Part shown: positions 1 to 9,555 of the stretch, in pieces | Position numbering within the stretch: position 1 is the first letter of the stretch | Layout of the letters: each line of letters opens with the position of its first letter | Source of the DNA: Microbacterium sp. NIBRBAC000506063 | Lineage (GTDB): Bacteria; Actinomycetota; Actinomycetes; Actinomycetales; Microbacteriaceae | Direction: 5' to 3' | Assembly (NCBI RefSeq): GCF_017968845.1 | Contig: NZ_CP072877.1 | Coordinates: forward strand, 62,001-126,000 | Length of the DNA: 64,000 bases | Notes under the pieces: model-generated | Told to the model about the DNA's origin: nothing | Databases searched by the model: none | The model's input: only the letters and a program-made list of their open reading frames with translations | Made by a program: the position numbers and the translations under genes

Positions 1-408
1 ACGGTTTCTGTCTGGCAGGAGCAAACCCATCTGCGTGCGTAGGAAACCCTCATCGGCATAGACCGTCCACATCCGCGCGTGTGGGCGTGGGCGCATCCGA
101 CACCAGTGTTCTGCGCCGATCGCGAGCGAGGTGCCAGGTGCAAGCAGGGTCGCGCCGTCCGTCGTCTCGACCTCGACGTTTCCTTCCATGACATGGATGA
201 TCTTGGCTTCAGCGAACGCCACACGATTGGTTGGCAAGCTGCGCGTCGACTCGACAGCGATCAGCGGTGCCACCGGAATCACAGAGCATCGCGTGCCACA
301 TGCACCCTCCGCTCGCGACTCCCGTCGCGCTTGTGGATCTCGCAAGCGTGGCTGCGGCTCATGCACCCATGGGGCGTTGGAGTTCGACGACGGAGGCCCA
401 GCCGTCAT
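1..408 (-). CDS. AraC-type regulator, N-terminal cupin part (partial)
   Basis: An open minus-strand frame from an ATG at 406-408 runs off the left edge without a stop, giving about 136 residues. The middle reads as a small cupin half-barrel (HVMEGNVEVETTDGATLLAPG), followed by a WTVYADEGFLRTQ stretch of the kind found after the sensor domain of some AraC-family regulators. The DNA-binding half would lie outside the window, so the AraC assignment rests on the sensor domain alone; a plain cupin protein is the alternative. The gene points the same way as ald and may regulate the neighbouring island. The first 45 or so residues are poorly conserved-looking and the start could be internal. Confidence 0.5.
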   Translation of the reverse strand, partial: MTAGPPSSNSNAPWVHEPQPRLRDPQARRESRAEGACGTRCSVIPVAPLIAVESTRSLPTNRVAFAEAKIIHVMEGNVEVETTDGATLLAPGTSLAIGAEHWCRMRPRPHARMWTVYADEGFLRTQMGLLLPDRNR

Positions 409-624
409 CCCCGTGGCTTGGACGATCTTCTGGACGAGCGCCGTGCAAAGATCTCATCCCAACGGCAAGGTGAGAACGCGCCGGACCTCGCCCGCTGACC
501 CAGTTTCGTCGCCTTGGGAGGCGCTTCTTACAGGTCGGTGATGGTGTGTTATCCAATAGATGTCTTCTACCGCGGGCCACTGCTCGCAGGCTCAATTAAG
601 GCAGTCGCCGAACAGGTCTGTCGA

Positions 625-1746
625 CTACCTCGCTCCCAAAAGGCGCTCGACTGGAAGCAGTTCGAGGTCGTGAGCGCTCGCTACACCTGCGTTGAGTACG
701 TGGCCATCGTGGACGTTGATTCCGCGCGCGAGAACGGGGTCGGCAGCGGCGGCCGCACGCCATCCGTTGTCGGCGAGCGAGAGCACGAAGGGGAGCGTCG
801 CGTTCGTGAGGGCTCGCGTAGATGTGGCTGGTACAGCTCCTGGCATGTTCGCAACGCAGTAGTACACCGAGTCATGCACCGAGAACGTGGGTTCATCGTG
901 CGTGGTCGCACGGGATCCCTCGAAGCAACCGCCCTGGTCAATTGCGATGTCCACCAGTACTGATCCGGGGCGCATTCCAGCGACCATCTCGTCCGTGACG
1001 AGCTTCGGAGCTTGAGCTCCGGGGATGAGGACGGATCCAATGACCAGATCAGCTGCCGCCACTTGCTCGGCGATCTCGTATCGAGACGATGCGCGTGTCT
1101 GGATGGCTTGCCCGAACCGAGCTTCCAGTTGTCGAAGACGGATGAGGGAGAGATCGATGACGGTGACATCGGCACCCATACCTAGCGCATTGGCGGCTGC
1201 GTGCTCGCCGGCTACTCCTCCGCCGATCACGACGACCTTGGCCTTCGGCGTACTCGGAACCCCGCCCATCAGGATCCCGGCGCCACCAACGGCCTTCATG
1301 AGGTGATACGCGCCGACCTGAGCGGCTAGACGGCCCGCCACCTCGCTCATCGGGGACAGTAGCGGCAGACTCCGATCGTCTGCCTGCACGGTTTCGTATG
1401 CGATTGCGGTGGTACGCGAATCGATCAACGCTTCCGTCTGCGGCCGGTCCGCCGCCAGATGGAGGTACGTGAACAACACCTGGTCTGCCCGAAGATGGGG
1501 GTACTCGGAGGGGACCGGCTCCTTGACTTTCAGCAGAAGATCGGCGTCTTCCCAGATCGCCGCAGCGGTCGCTGAGATGGTCGCTCCGGCCGCCTCGAAA
1601 GCTGAGTCGGTGAGGCCTGAGCCTTCGCCTGCGCCTGACTGCACGTGGACGTCGTGGCCGCGCCGGGTGAGCTCGTAAACACCTGCGGGCGTGATTGCGA
1701 CGCGGCTTTCATTGTTCTTGACTTCTGCGGGCACACCAACGCGCAT
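625..1746 (-). CDS. ald: Alanine dehydrogenase
   Basis: NAD-dependent oxidative deamination of L-alanine to pyruvate and ammonium. The 373-residue product has the family length. It begins MRVGVPAEVKNNESRVAI, carries the substrate-binding lysine region LKVKEPVP, the TYLHLAADR histidine segment, the Rossmann glycine motif VIGGGVAGEHAA, and the conserved C-terminal VANMPGAVPATST. The frame is open further upstream, but the ATG at 1744-1746 is preceded by an AGGAGA ribosome site and matches the family N-terminus. It lies downstream of a class III aminotransferase on the same strand, so the pair could transfer amino groups to pyruvate and recycle the alanine to ammonium. Confidence 0.95.
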   Translation of the reverse strand: MRVGVPAEVKNNESRVAITPAGVYELTRRGHDVHVQSGAGEGSGLTDSAFEAAGATISATAAAIWEDADLLLKVKEPVPSEYPHLRADQVLFTYLHLAADRPQTEALIDSRTTAIAYETVQADDRSLPLLSPMSEVAGRLAAQVGAYHLMKAVGGAGILMGGVPSTPKAKVVVIGGGVAGEHAAANALGMGADVTVIDLSLIRLRQLEARFGQAIQTRASSRYEIAEQVAAADLVIGSVLIPGAQAPKLVTDEMVAGMRPGSVLVDIAIDQGGCFEGSRATTHDEPTFSVHDSVYYCVANMPGAVPATSTRALTNATLPFVLSLADNGWRAAAAADPVLARGINVHDGHVLNAGVASAHDLELLPVERLLGAR

Positions 1747-1907
1747 GAGCGTTTCTCCTGACTGATCAGATCGGTCGTACTTCGGAATGGACGCCTTTGT
1801 GCCGGTCTTAGTAGCGCAAAGGACTTCGGGCCGCGGCTGCCCGCCCACACTCGGCGTGTGGCTGGCGAAACAGCCTGCTGACAGCGCGCCGGATCGAGCA
1901 TGCCGTC

Positions 1908-3218
1908 CTACGGCGCGGTTTGCGCAAACACGTCTCGGACTATCGAGAGTGCTGTCAGGCACTCGTCTTTGGTGACCGACATCGGCGGGGTGATCCGTAG
2001 TACGTTCCCCAGCAGACCGCCGCGGCCGATGAGCAGGCCGAGTTCACGTGCCTTCTCTAGGATGCGCAGAGTGTAGGCGACGTTCGGGGTCTTCGTCCCG
2101 GGGACGACGAGTTCGACACCGATCATCAGTCCCTCTCCTCTCACCTCGCCGATGCCGGGATGCGACTCGGCAAGTGACCGGAGGCCGACGAGCAGCTCCC
2201 TGCCGCGAGCGTCTGCGTTGGCCTGAAGCTCGTGGTCGAGGATGTAGTCCAGAGTTGCATTCGCCGCGGCCATCGCCAGCGGGTTCCCGCCGGCGGTGGA
2301 GATCGAGTTCGCCTGGACCGCATTCATCAGATCGGCGCTGGCGACGACTCCGCCGATTGACATCCCGTTTGCGAGGCCCTTCGCGAAGGTGATTGCCTCC
2401 GGTTCAACGCCGTGCGCATGCATGCTGAAGAAATCGCGACCGGTCCGTCCCCACCCCGACTGGATCTCGTCCGAAACGAGAGGAATTCCGTACTCGTCGA
2501 GAACCGCCTTCGTTCGACGGAAGAAGCCGTCCGGGGGTGAGGCGAACCCGCCGGCGCCCTGAATCGGCTCCGCGATCATGCACGCGACTTGTCCGCTGGT
2601 TGTGGTCTCGATGATGGTTCGCAACTCATCGATGCACGCATCCACGAATTGCTCGTCCGGAAGAGCGCCGAATGGACTGCGATACCGGTAGCCGCTGTGC
2701 ACGTAACTCACCTGGAGCGGGCTGAGGCTGGTTGCGGACCAAGCCCGGATGCCCGTCGTCGCGACGGTGCCGAACGTTCGTCCGTGGTAGCTCCCTCGTA
2801 GAGCCAGAACCTGGTTGCTCTTTGCGGCGGTGGTCGTGATCAGGAAAGCAGTCTCCACGGCCTCGCTGCCGGAGTTCACGAAGAATACGCGTGCGTCGGG
2901 GATGCGCGAGTGCTTGGCGATCTTCTCGGCCAGCTCCACCTGCTGACGGATGAGATAGAGCGTGGACGAATGCAGGAGCTTCCTTGCTTGAGAACGGATC
3001 GCTTCCACGATCTCTTCCACACCGTGGCCGACCATGGTCGCGAGGAGGCCGCCGAAGAAGTCGAGATAGGTCCTGCCGTCGCCGCCGACGACGTGACGGC
3101 CACTGCCCGACACGATTTCCAGGGGTTCCTCATAGTACAGCGCCATCCAGTCCGGCATCACCTGGCGGTGCCGGGCGAGCAGGACGTGAGCTTCTGAGGC
3201 CGAAGTCTGATCCGTCAT
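1908..3218 (-). CDS. Class III PLP-dependent aminotransferase
   Basis: Fold-type I omega-aminotransferase of 436 residues, family AGXT2/GABA-transaminase-like. Visible features are the glycine-rich cofactor site VNSGSEAVETA, SYHGRTFGTVATTG, the metal/PLP aspartate region VSDEIQSGWGRTG, and the Schiff-base lysine in ITFAKGLANGMSIGG. The start at MTDQTSASE is chosen over an in-frame ATG 11 codons upstream because it fits the family length. It is followed 161 bases later by ald, which would regenerate the pyruvate acceptor. A beta-amino acid or diamine donor, with pyruvate as acceptor, is a reasonable inference; the exact substrate is not readable. It diverges from the M20 gene of the catabolic operon. 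Confidence 0.88.
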   Translation of the reverse strand: MTDQTSASEAHVLLARHRQVMPDWMALYYEEPLEIVSGSGRHVVGGDGRTYLDFFGGLLATMVGHGVEEIVEAIRSQARKLLHSSTLYLIRQQVELAEKIAKHSRIPDARVFFVNSGSEAVETAFLITTTAAKSNQVLALRGSYHGRTFGTVATTGIRAWSATSLSPLQVSYVHSGYRYRSPFGALPDEQFVDACIDELRTIIETTTSGQVACMIAEPIQGAGGFASPPDGFFRRTKAVLDEYGIPLVSDEIQSGWGRTGRDFFSMHAHGVEPEAITFAKGLANGMSIGGVVASADLMNAVQANSISTAGGNPLAMAAANATLDYILDHELQANADARGRELLVGLRSLAESHPGIGEVRGEGLMIGVELVVPGTKTPNVAYTLRILEKARELGLLIGRGGLLGNVLRITPPMSVTKDECLTALSIVRDVFAQTAP

Positions 3219-3269
3219 GGGCACACCGTATCCGCCGAGGCCCTCCCGCAAGGCGTCAAAAGAGTGGAT

Positions 3270-3287
3270 ATTTCATATAAACGAAAT
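3270..3287. promoter_or_regulatory. AT-rich dyad between divergent transcripts
   Basis: An interrupted palindrome with arms ATTTC and GAAAT separated by 8 bases lies in the only clearly AT-rich patch of the 143-base gap between the minus-strand aminotransferase and the plus-strand M20 gene. IclR regulators often bind such dyads, and an IclR gene lies in the plus-strand operon, so this is a candidate shared operator/promoter. Assignment is inference from position and symmetry only. Confidence 0.3.
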
Positions 3288-3361
3288 TCTGGTTCACATC
3301 TGCAAACTAGAACACGCACTGGCGCACTATCAAACGATCAGACGACCGGCGCAACGAAGGG

Positions 3362-4598
3362 ATGGTCGTGAAGCACGTAACCGATCAACTGTTGGCCGCC
3401 GTCGACGCGCTCGCACCAGAGTTCATCGAACTTCTCGGGCAGAGCGTTCAAGCACAAAGCGTCACGGGCTATGAAGAGCCCGTCGTGCAGCTCTACGAAC
3501 AGGCGCTGAGGTCCTTCGGGTGGATGGTCGAAACTCAGCCGCTCGCCGATTCACGTCTGCGAGAAGGGGAGAAGCGGGTGGGCAAGCGCGCCAACGTCGT
3601 CGCCACGTTCGGCGGTCGCGACGCTGGTCTTCTTGTGCTGAACGGGCATCTAGATGTCGTCCCACCGGGGACCCAGCGGACTGGTCGCTCTCCCCGTTTT
3701 CAGGCCGCGTGGTCGATGGCCGGCTTTACGGTCGGGGATCGGTCGATATGAAGGGTGGGATCGCGTCAGCCGTCCTGGCAATACGTGCTCTGGAAAAGAG
3801 TAACGTGATGCCCGCCCACGACGTCCGTCTGGAACTTGTGATTGGCGAAGAGACGACGGGCGTGGGAACGAGGCTGGTGCTCGAGAATGACTCGAGGGCT
3901 CCCGCGGCAGTTGTGGTCTTGGAGCCGTCAGGATGCAGGATTGTCCCCATCAGTACTGGTCTCCAGTTCTTCTCCATCACCGTGTCGGGGCGAGCTGCGC
4001 ACACATCAGCGCCATGGCGCGGAGTGGATGCGTTCGAAAAGCTTCTGACCGTCCGCGCCACATTGATGAAGCTCGCCCAGGAGCGGTCCGAAAAGTACTC
4101 GCACGAGCTGTTCGCCGACGTACCGACAGGTCTTCCTTTCGCCATCGGCCAAGTGTCAGCCGGCGACTATCCGGCATCGATCCCCGCCATCGCTACGATG
4201 TCGGGCCGGATCGGACTGGCTCCCGGCGAGGACCCGCAGGACATGCGGGCGATGATCATCGATGCAGTGCAGAGCCTCCAGAACGACGACCCGTGGTTCA
4301 TCGACCATCCGCCTTGATTGCCTGGGGGAACGACGGGCTCCGTGGTTGGGAGACACCGACGGACAGCGACCTCGTCCAATCCTTCGTCCGTGCTCACGAA
4401 ACATTGGACCGCAGCCCTGAGCTGGTCGGATTCACGGCAGGTTCGGACGCCGCGTTTTACGGTGGAGCGGGTATTCCGACAGTCGTCTTCGGCCCCGGCG
4501 ACGTGACCCTGGCACATTCGCCTAACGAGTGCGTCGAAGTATCCGAGATCGTTGCCGCCGCCAAGGTGCTTGCAATCGTGTTGGCGGGTGCGGCATGA
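3362..4598 (+). CDS. M20 family metallo-amidohydrolase (ArgE/DapE-like), apparent frameshifts
   Basis: Zinc-dependent hydrolase of N-acyl amino acids or small peptides. Metal-ligand motifs are seen in order: GHLDVVPPG, GRGSVDMKGG, GEETTGVGT, and a C-terminal histidine in LAHSPNECV, with the dimerisation-lid segment SGRAAHTSAPW. The frame breaks twice: near 3672, where GGGG should be GGGGG, and near 4315 (CC for CCC). Restoring both gives about 412 residues, normal for the family. The start is ATG 3362 or, better spaced from GAAGGG, GTG 3368. Its stop overlaps the IclR start in an ATGA. As first gene of the operon it may release an amino compound from an acylated or peptidic precursor. Confidence 0.8.
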
Positions 4599-5386
4599 GC
4601 GGGCAGCCAGAACAGACGACACTGTCCACGCTGGAACGCGGTCTCGCGGTGCTCGACTTCATCGCGGCAAACGGCCCGGTCAACGCGAAGCGAATCGCCA
4701 AGGAGACCGGGATTCGGCAGGGAACCTGCTATCACATCCTCCGAACCCTCGTAGTCACCGGGCATGTGACCCGACTGGACGACGGTGAGTACGAACCTGG
4801 CCCACGCGCATTCAGCACCGCACGGCAGGTGCAAGTGCGTGTGTCCGTCGCGCCTGAGCTCAATGTGATCCTCGCGCGTCTGCACAACATCACAAATGGG
4901 GAGACCACCTACATTTCGAGATGGCAGGACGCTGCCGTGATCCTTCAGAACTACCTTGCAGGAACCCAAGCGACCAACGTCATGAAGCTAGAGGTCGGCT
5001 TCGGAGGCGACCTGCACGCCCGTGCATCCAGCAAGGCCATCGTCTCTCATCTCCCGGATGATCAGATCGAGTCGCTGTTCAAAGGGGTTTCTCTCGCGCA
5101 GCTCACACCGGCGACCATCACCGATTACGACGAACTCCGTGTTGAACTCGCTCAAGTCAAGCGACAAGGGTACGCAATCGACCGCGGCGAATTTGCCGTC
5201 GGTGTCCACTGCGTCGCTGCGTCCTTCGTCGATCCCTCGGGGCTACCTGTGGGCGCTTACACGGTGTCGGTCCCTTCGGAGCGGTTCGAACAGACCAAGC
5301 CGCAACTCATCTCCGCCGTGCTCGAAGCCTCTGCGCTGGCAACGCGGTTCCTCCACAAGAAGTCGCATCCCAGCCCGCCGGGGTGA
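4595..5386 (+). CDS. IclR-family transcriptional regulator
   Basis: Protein of 263 residues with the standard two-domain layout: winged helix-turn-helix at about residues 10-70 (STLERGLAVLDFIAANG, RIAKETGIRQGTCYHILRTL) and the IclR effector-binding domain from about 85 to the end (HARASSKAIVSHL, GYAIDRGEFAVGVHCVAASF). The ATG at 4595 overlaps the M20 stop in an ATGA, so translation is coupled; the longer upstream frame lacks family similarity. Being inside the operon suggests autoregulation together with the catabolic genes, in response to a small organic acid or pathway intermediate. Confidence 0.92.
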   Translation: MSGQPEQTTLSTLERGLAVLDFIAANGPVNAKRIAKETGIRQGTCYHILRTLVVTGHVTRLDDGEYEPGPRAFSTARQVQVRVSVAPELNVILARLHNITNGETTYISRWQDAAVILQNYLAGTQATNVMKLEVGFGGDLHARASSKAIVSHLPDDQIESLFKGVSLAQLTPATITDYDELRVELAQVKRQGYAIDRGEFAVGVHCVAASFVDPSGLPVGAYTVSVPSERFEQTKPQLISAVLEASALATRFLHKKSHPSPPG

Positions 5387-5439
5387 TTGGCCCAGCGGCC
5401 TCGCTACCCGTTCCCCATCCGACACTCGAAAGGTTCCCC

Positions 5440-6561
5440 ATGGCACGCAGGACCGTCTTCGCAACGATCTCCACCGTTGTGTTCGCCTTCGCTCTCACCG
5501 CATGTGCGTCGAGCGCCGCACCCGGCACTGCACCGTCAGGCGACTCCAACTCTGAGATCGTCCAGGACGCGCAAGCGAGAACCGACGCCGCAACGTCAAC
5601 CGTGGACGTGGCGTGGGACGGGGCCGGCGTGAAAGCGCCAACGGACAAGGGATTCGTTGTCCTCGTGCCGTGCAACCAGGCCCAGCCCGGCTGCACCGAA
5701 CCAGCCATCGGCGCGGAGGAGGCACTCACGGCTCTGGGCTGGAGAGTGCAGATGATCGATGGAAAGGGAACCGGCGACACCCAGAACGCCGCCGTGCAGC
5801 AGGCCCTGGCACTGTCACCGGATGCCATCCTCACCTTCGCAATCGACCCGCCCACCATCCAGCAATCCCTCGCTGCGGCCCGGGAGCAGGGCGTCATCGT
5901 TGTCTCCTCCGCGGGACAGGAGTCGGACCTAGTTGATTCTTCGGTGAACCCGACGCTAGACATCTACTCGGAGACCGGCTCCCTGCTGGCAGATGTCGCA
6001 ATCGCGGATCAGGCAGGGGAGGCCAAGGCACTCGTCCTGCACGACACCGGCTTCAGCGTCCTCGAACCGCGCTATCAGGCATTCCTCGACCGTCTTGCCG
6101 AGTGCGAGGGGTGTGCCGTCCTCGAGGAACAGACATTCACCTCCGCGGACCTCGTCGTCGGACTGCCGCGCCTGGTGCAGCAGCTCGCTCAGCGCCACCC
6201 CGACTTCAACACGCTGTACGTGGACTACGACGACGCGGTGCCCCCGATCCTGCAGGCTCTTGACTCCCTCGGCCTCGAAGGCAAGACGATCCTTGCGTCC
6301 AATGGCACGCAGGATGCCACGCAGTGCATTGCGTCCGCATGTGGTCAGACAGCCACCACTGCGTTCTCTCTCCGCGGCATCGGATGGGCAGCAGTTGACC
6401 AGCTGATCCACATCCTGGCCGACGAGGACCCCGCGACCGCTTCCTACCCCATCGGAGTGAAGCTCATCACCGCCGAGAACGCCGGCCAGATCGACGGCAT
6501 GTGGGACGGGGACACGGACTACCGCGGCGAGTACCTCGCCCGATGGGGTGTGGCCGAATGA
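5440..6561 (+). CDS. Sugar-type ABC transporter substrate-binding lipoprotein 1
   Basis: Exported receptor for a CUT2-like importer, 373 residues. It starts MARRTVFATISTVVFAFA with a lipobox LTAC at residues 20-23, so it is a lipid-anchored surface protein. The rest resembles the two-lobe periplasmic-binding fold of RbsB-like proteins (QNAAVQQALALSPDAILTF, LVLHDTGFSVLEPRYQAF, HPDFNTLYVDYDDAVPPIL). It is the first of three paralogues here. All three share two cysteine pairs, VPC/VTC-x6-GC and ECxxC, which could form disulfides outside the cell. An AAAGG ribosome site precedes the ATG at 5440. It ends in an ATGA overlap with the next gene. Ligand unknown. Confidence 0.88.
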   Translation: MARRTVFATISTVVFAFALTACASSAAPGTAPSGDSNSEIVQDAQARTDAATSTVDVAWDGAGVKAPTDKGFVVLVPCNQAQPGCTEPAIGAEEALTALGWRVQMIDGKGTGDTQNAAVQQALALSPDAILTFAIDPPTIQQSLAAAREQGVIVVSSAGQESDLVDSSVNPTLDIYSETGSLLADVAIADQAGEAKALVLHDTGFSVLEPRYQAFLDRLAECEGCAVLEEQTFTSADLVVGLPRLVQQLAQRHPDFNTLYVDYDDAVPPILQALDSLGLEGKTILASNGTQDATQCIASACGQTATTAFSLRGIGWAAVDQLIHILADEDPATASYPIGVKLITAENAGQIDGMWDGDTDYRGEYLARWGVAE

Positions 6562-7584
6562 CCCCCGCAGAGATGCGCGCTGCCGTCCATCAAGATCGTG
6601 CGGGATCGGCAGGTATCCAGCAGCAGCTCGTCCCGACCCCACGCGCCGGTGACGGAGAAGTGCTCATCGCCCTCGAGCGGACGGGCCTTAACCGACACGA
6701 CGTCTTCGTCATGGATGCACGGACTGAGTCCACCCCGCCGCTCGTGCTGGGATCGGACGGTATCGGCGTCGTCGTCGAAGTCGGCGCAGGAGTGAGCGCC
6801 TCGAAGATCGGACGAAGGGTCATCATCAACCCATGCCTGGGTTGGGACGACCCGAGCGACGTTCCGATAGTCCCGGAGATACTCGGTGACCCGCGGTGGG
6901 GACGCTGGCACAGTTTGTGTCCGTTCCCGCCAACAACATCGCCACCCCACCGGCTCACCTCAGCGATGACGAAGCTGCTGCGCTGGGGTTGGCCGGGATG
7001 ACAGCATACCGAGCGCTCTTCTCCGTCGGTGACCTTCGCCCGGACCAGCACCTGCTGATCCCCGCCATCGGGGAGGGGTCGCCCTCCTCGCACTTTCGCT
7101 CGCACGAGCTATAGGCGCCCGCGTCACTGTCACCTCGCGACGACCCGAGATGCTCGAACGCGCCCTCGAACTCGGCGCAACTGACGCGCTCCTGACCGAG
7201 AGCGACTGGTCCAAAGCGCTCGGCGAACGAGTTGACCTCGTCCTGGACACCGTCGGCGCCCCCACTTTCTCACGCGCGGTCGCTGCACTTCGCCCTGGCG
7301 GCCGGCTGGTCAGTGTTGGCGCGACGGCGGGCGCCGAGGTGGCGCTGGATCTTCGTGACCTGTTCTTCCGACAGATATCTATAGCCGGCACATCAATGGC
7401 CAGCGCACAAGAGTTCGCCGACATGCTCCGGTTCGTCTCCACCCACGAGATCCGGCCGGTCGTTGGCGCAATCTACCCGCTGGACCGCGCGGAGGAAGCA
7501 CTCGAAGCCCTCTCCGCCAACACCCACTTCGGAAAGATCGTCGTCTCCATCGGCGGCGACGACGGAAAGCAGACGAGCACATGA
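6558..7584 (+). CDS. MDR-superfamily oxidoreductase (quinone-reductase-like), apparent frameshifts
   Basis: NAD(P)-dependent medium-chain dehydrogenase/reductase. The N-terminal GroES-like part is seen in TGLNRHDVFVMDA and LVLGSDGIGVVVEVGAG; the Rossmann part after repair includes PAIGGGVALLALSLARAIGA and LDTVGAPTFSRAVAALRPGG. No four-cysteine structural zinc loop is visible, so it is closer to quinone reductase/crotonyl-CoA-type members than to zinc alcohol dehydrogenases. Two breaks, near 6898 and 7076, are each a GGGG run needing one more G; repair gives 342 residues. ATGA overlaps link it to genes on both sides. Likely oxidises or reduces a carbonyl/enoyl intermediate of the pathway. Confidence 0.8.
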
Positions 7585-8537
7585 ACGACAACGAGAAGCT
7601 CTGGGACCATCTCACACGAATGCGACGGATCCGCGCGCTCGAAGAGAAGATCGCTCAGCTCCGCGCGGAAAATCAGATCGTTGGCTCAGTCCATCTGTGC
7701 AACGGTCAGGAAGCCATCTACGTCGGCGCATGCGCAGCACTCGACCTCACCCGAGACGCCGTCTTCCCCACCTACCGTGGACACGGCTGGGCAGTCGCCT
7801 GCGGCGTGCCGCCGCGCGCAATTCTCGCCGAGTTGCTCGGACGTTCCACCGGTATCAGCGGTGGCCGCGGCGGCTCCGCGTACTTCACCGCACCCGAATA
7901 CGGATTCTTCGGCGAAAACTCCATCGTCGGGGCAGGCGCACCCATTGCGACCGGTGCAGCACTTGCCGCAACGTTCGACGGGTCAGGACGAGTCTCAGTC
8001 GCATCGTTCGGCGACGGCGCTCTCAACCAGGGAGCGGTTCACGAAGCGATGAACTTCGCTGCAATACGTTCCCTTCCCGTCATCTTCATCGTCGAGAACA
8101 ACAGCTACTCCGAACTGACCCCCATCTCCGCGATGGTCAAAGTCGACCAACTGTTCCGCCGGGCCAACGCCTACGGCATGCCTGGAGCGCGGGTCGACGG
8201 CAACGACCCCGCCGCCGTCGCGGACGCCGTCGCCCAAGCTGTCGCGCGCGCCCGACGAGGCAAAGGCCCTGTCCTGCTGGAGCTGATCACGCAGCGCCTC
8301 GTCGGCCACTACATCGGAGATGTCCAGCACTACCGCCCCGAGGGCGAGCTGGACGAGGTCTCGAAGGTCGAACCCATCGTGCGCCTGGAGCAGAAGCTCA
8401 TCGGCCTCGGCCGCACCCGCGAAGAGCTCGACGAGCTACACGCCAGCGTGCAGAACGAGATCGAAACCGCGGCGGCCGAGGCGCTCGCAGACGAACTCGC
8501 ACCGACTGACACCGTTCTGGAGCACCTCTATGCCTGA
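7581..8537 (+). CDS. 2-oxoacid/acetoin dehydrogenase E1 component, alpha subunit
   Basis: TPP-dependent E1-alpha, 318 residues, intact. The cofactor motif GDG...N is seen in SFGDGALNQGAVHEAMNF followed by SLPVIFIVENN; FPTYRGHGWAVACG and GRGGSAYF are typical of the AcoA/branched-chain E1-alpha group. It overlaps the upstream reductase by ATGA and the E1-beta gene by 8 bases, so the two subunits are made together. No E2 (lipoyl acyltransferase) gene is in the operon; an lpdA exists 45 kb away. It could act with a distant E2/E3, or the E2 may have been lost at the IS junction. Confidence 0.92.
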   Translation: MNDNEKLWDHLTRMRRIRALEEKIAQLRAENQIVGSVHLCNGQEAIYVGACAALDLTRDAVFPTYRGHGWAVACGVPPRAILAELLGRSTGISGGRGGSAYFTAPEYGFFGENSIVGAGAPIATGAALAATFDGSGRVSVASFGDGALNQGAVHEAMNFAAIRSLPVIFIVENNSYSELTPISAMVKVDQLFRRANAYGMPGARVDGNDPAAVADAVAQAVARARRGKGPVLLELITQRLVGHYIGDVQHYRPEGELDEVSKVEPIVRLEQKLIGLGRTREELDELHASVQNEIETAAAEALADELAPTDTVLEHLYA

Positions 8538-9555
8538 GACAACCATCAAACGATCTTCCTACGCCGAGGCCGTCAACGCCGCCCTCACCAGAGCGCTGCA
8601 GGAACGCCCAGAAGTCCTCGTCTTTGGAGAGGACGTAGCCCTACCTGGTGGCGTCTTCGGCGTCACCAAAGGTCTCCACCGCCGGTTCGGCAACCGAGTC
8701 TTCGACATGCCGATCTCCGAGTCCGCGATCCTGGGAGGCGCGGTCGGGGCCGGACTGTTCGGCATGAGATCCGTCGTCGAGATCATGTGGGCCGACTTCT
8801 CCCTCGTCGCCCTCGACCAGCTCGTCAATCAAGCGGCAAACGTTCGATACGTCTCGCAAGGAGTGCTCGGCTCACCCATCACGGTGCGCACGCAACAGGG
8901 CAACGCCCCGGCGCCTGCGCACAACACTCCCAGTCGCTCGAAGCGCTGTTCGCCCACATCCCCGGGCTTCAGGTCTGCATGCCCACAACGGCGCAAGATG
9001 CCTACGACCTACTCCTCACCAGCATCTGGAGCGACGATCCAACCGTCGTCATCGAAAACCGCACCCTGTACCACGGCGAAAAGGTGGACGTTACCTACGG
9101 GGCGCCGATTCAGCCCATCGATGGTGCACGTGTGCGACGTCAGGGCAGCGACATCACCCTGGTCACCTGGGGTCAACGCAGTTCGCTGCGCTGGAGGCAG
9201 CCGAGGCAGTCGCGCGAGAGGGCATCGACGTCGAAGTCATCGACATGCGCTGGATCCGCCCCTGGACCACGAGACGGTACTGACAAGTGTGGAGCGCACC
9301 GGCCGGCTCGTCATCGTCCATGAAGCACACACGACCGGCGGCGTGGGTGCGGAGATTGCGGCGCGCGTCGCCGAGCACGGGGTGCGCCTCGCCTCACCGG
9401 TGGTTCGAATCGGAACCCCCGATGTCCGCATTCCTGCCGCGCCCCACCTCGCGCAGGCAGTCATCCCATCCGCTGCTGGCATCGCCGACGCACTACGCCG
9501 GACGTTCACGATCAACGCGAGCTTCGCCGGCGGAACGATGGCATCTCATGGATGA
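8530..9555 (+). CDS. 2-oxoacid/acetoin dehydrogenase E1 component, beta subunit, apparent frameshifts
   Basis: Transketolase-like E1-beta partner of the upstream alpha subunit. It opens with SSYAEAVNAALTRALQERPE, VLVFGEDVALPGGVFG and MPISESAILGGAVGAG, then QHSQSLEALFAHIPGLQV in a second frame, and WIRPLDHETVLTSVERTG with GGVGAEIAARVAEHG in a third. Three single-base losses explain the switches, near 8908, 9172 (GGGG for GGGGG) and 9260 (CCCC for CCCCC); repair gives 342 residues, the normal size. The start overlaps E1-alpha by 8 bases and the end overlaps the NTF2-like gene. If the breaks were real the enzyme would be dead. Confidence 0.85.
   Translation: MPETTIKRSSYAEAVNAALTRALQERPEVLVFGEDVALPGGVFGVTKGLHRRFGNRVFDMPISESAILGGAVGAGLFGMRSVVEIMWADFSLVALDQLVNQAANVRYVSQGVLGSPITVRTQQGNAPAPAHNTPSRSKRCSPTSPGFRSACPQRRKMPTTYSSPASGATIQPSSSKTAPCTTAKRWTLPTGRRFSPSMVHVCDVRAATSPWSPGVNAVRCAGGSRGSRARGHRRRSHRHALDPPLDHETVLTSVERTGRLVIVHEAHTTGGVGAEIAARVAEHGVRLASPVVRIGTPDVRIPAAPHLAQAVIPSAAGIADALRRTFTINASFAGGTMASHG

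Noticed and set aside
8895..9280. Programmed frameshifting in E1-beta and the receptor genes
   Set aside because: Programmed sites use slippery heptamers and appear once per gene. Here many unrelated genes have breaks, all one-base losses and mostly at G/C runs, which fits read error better.
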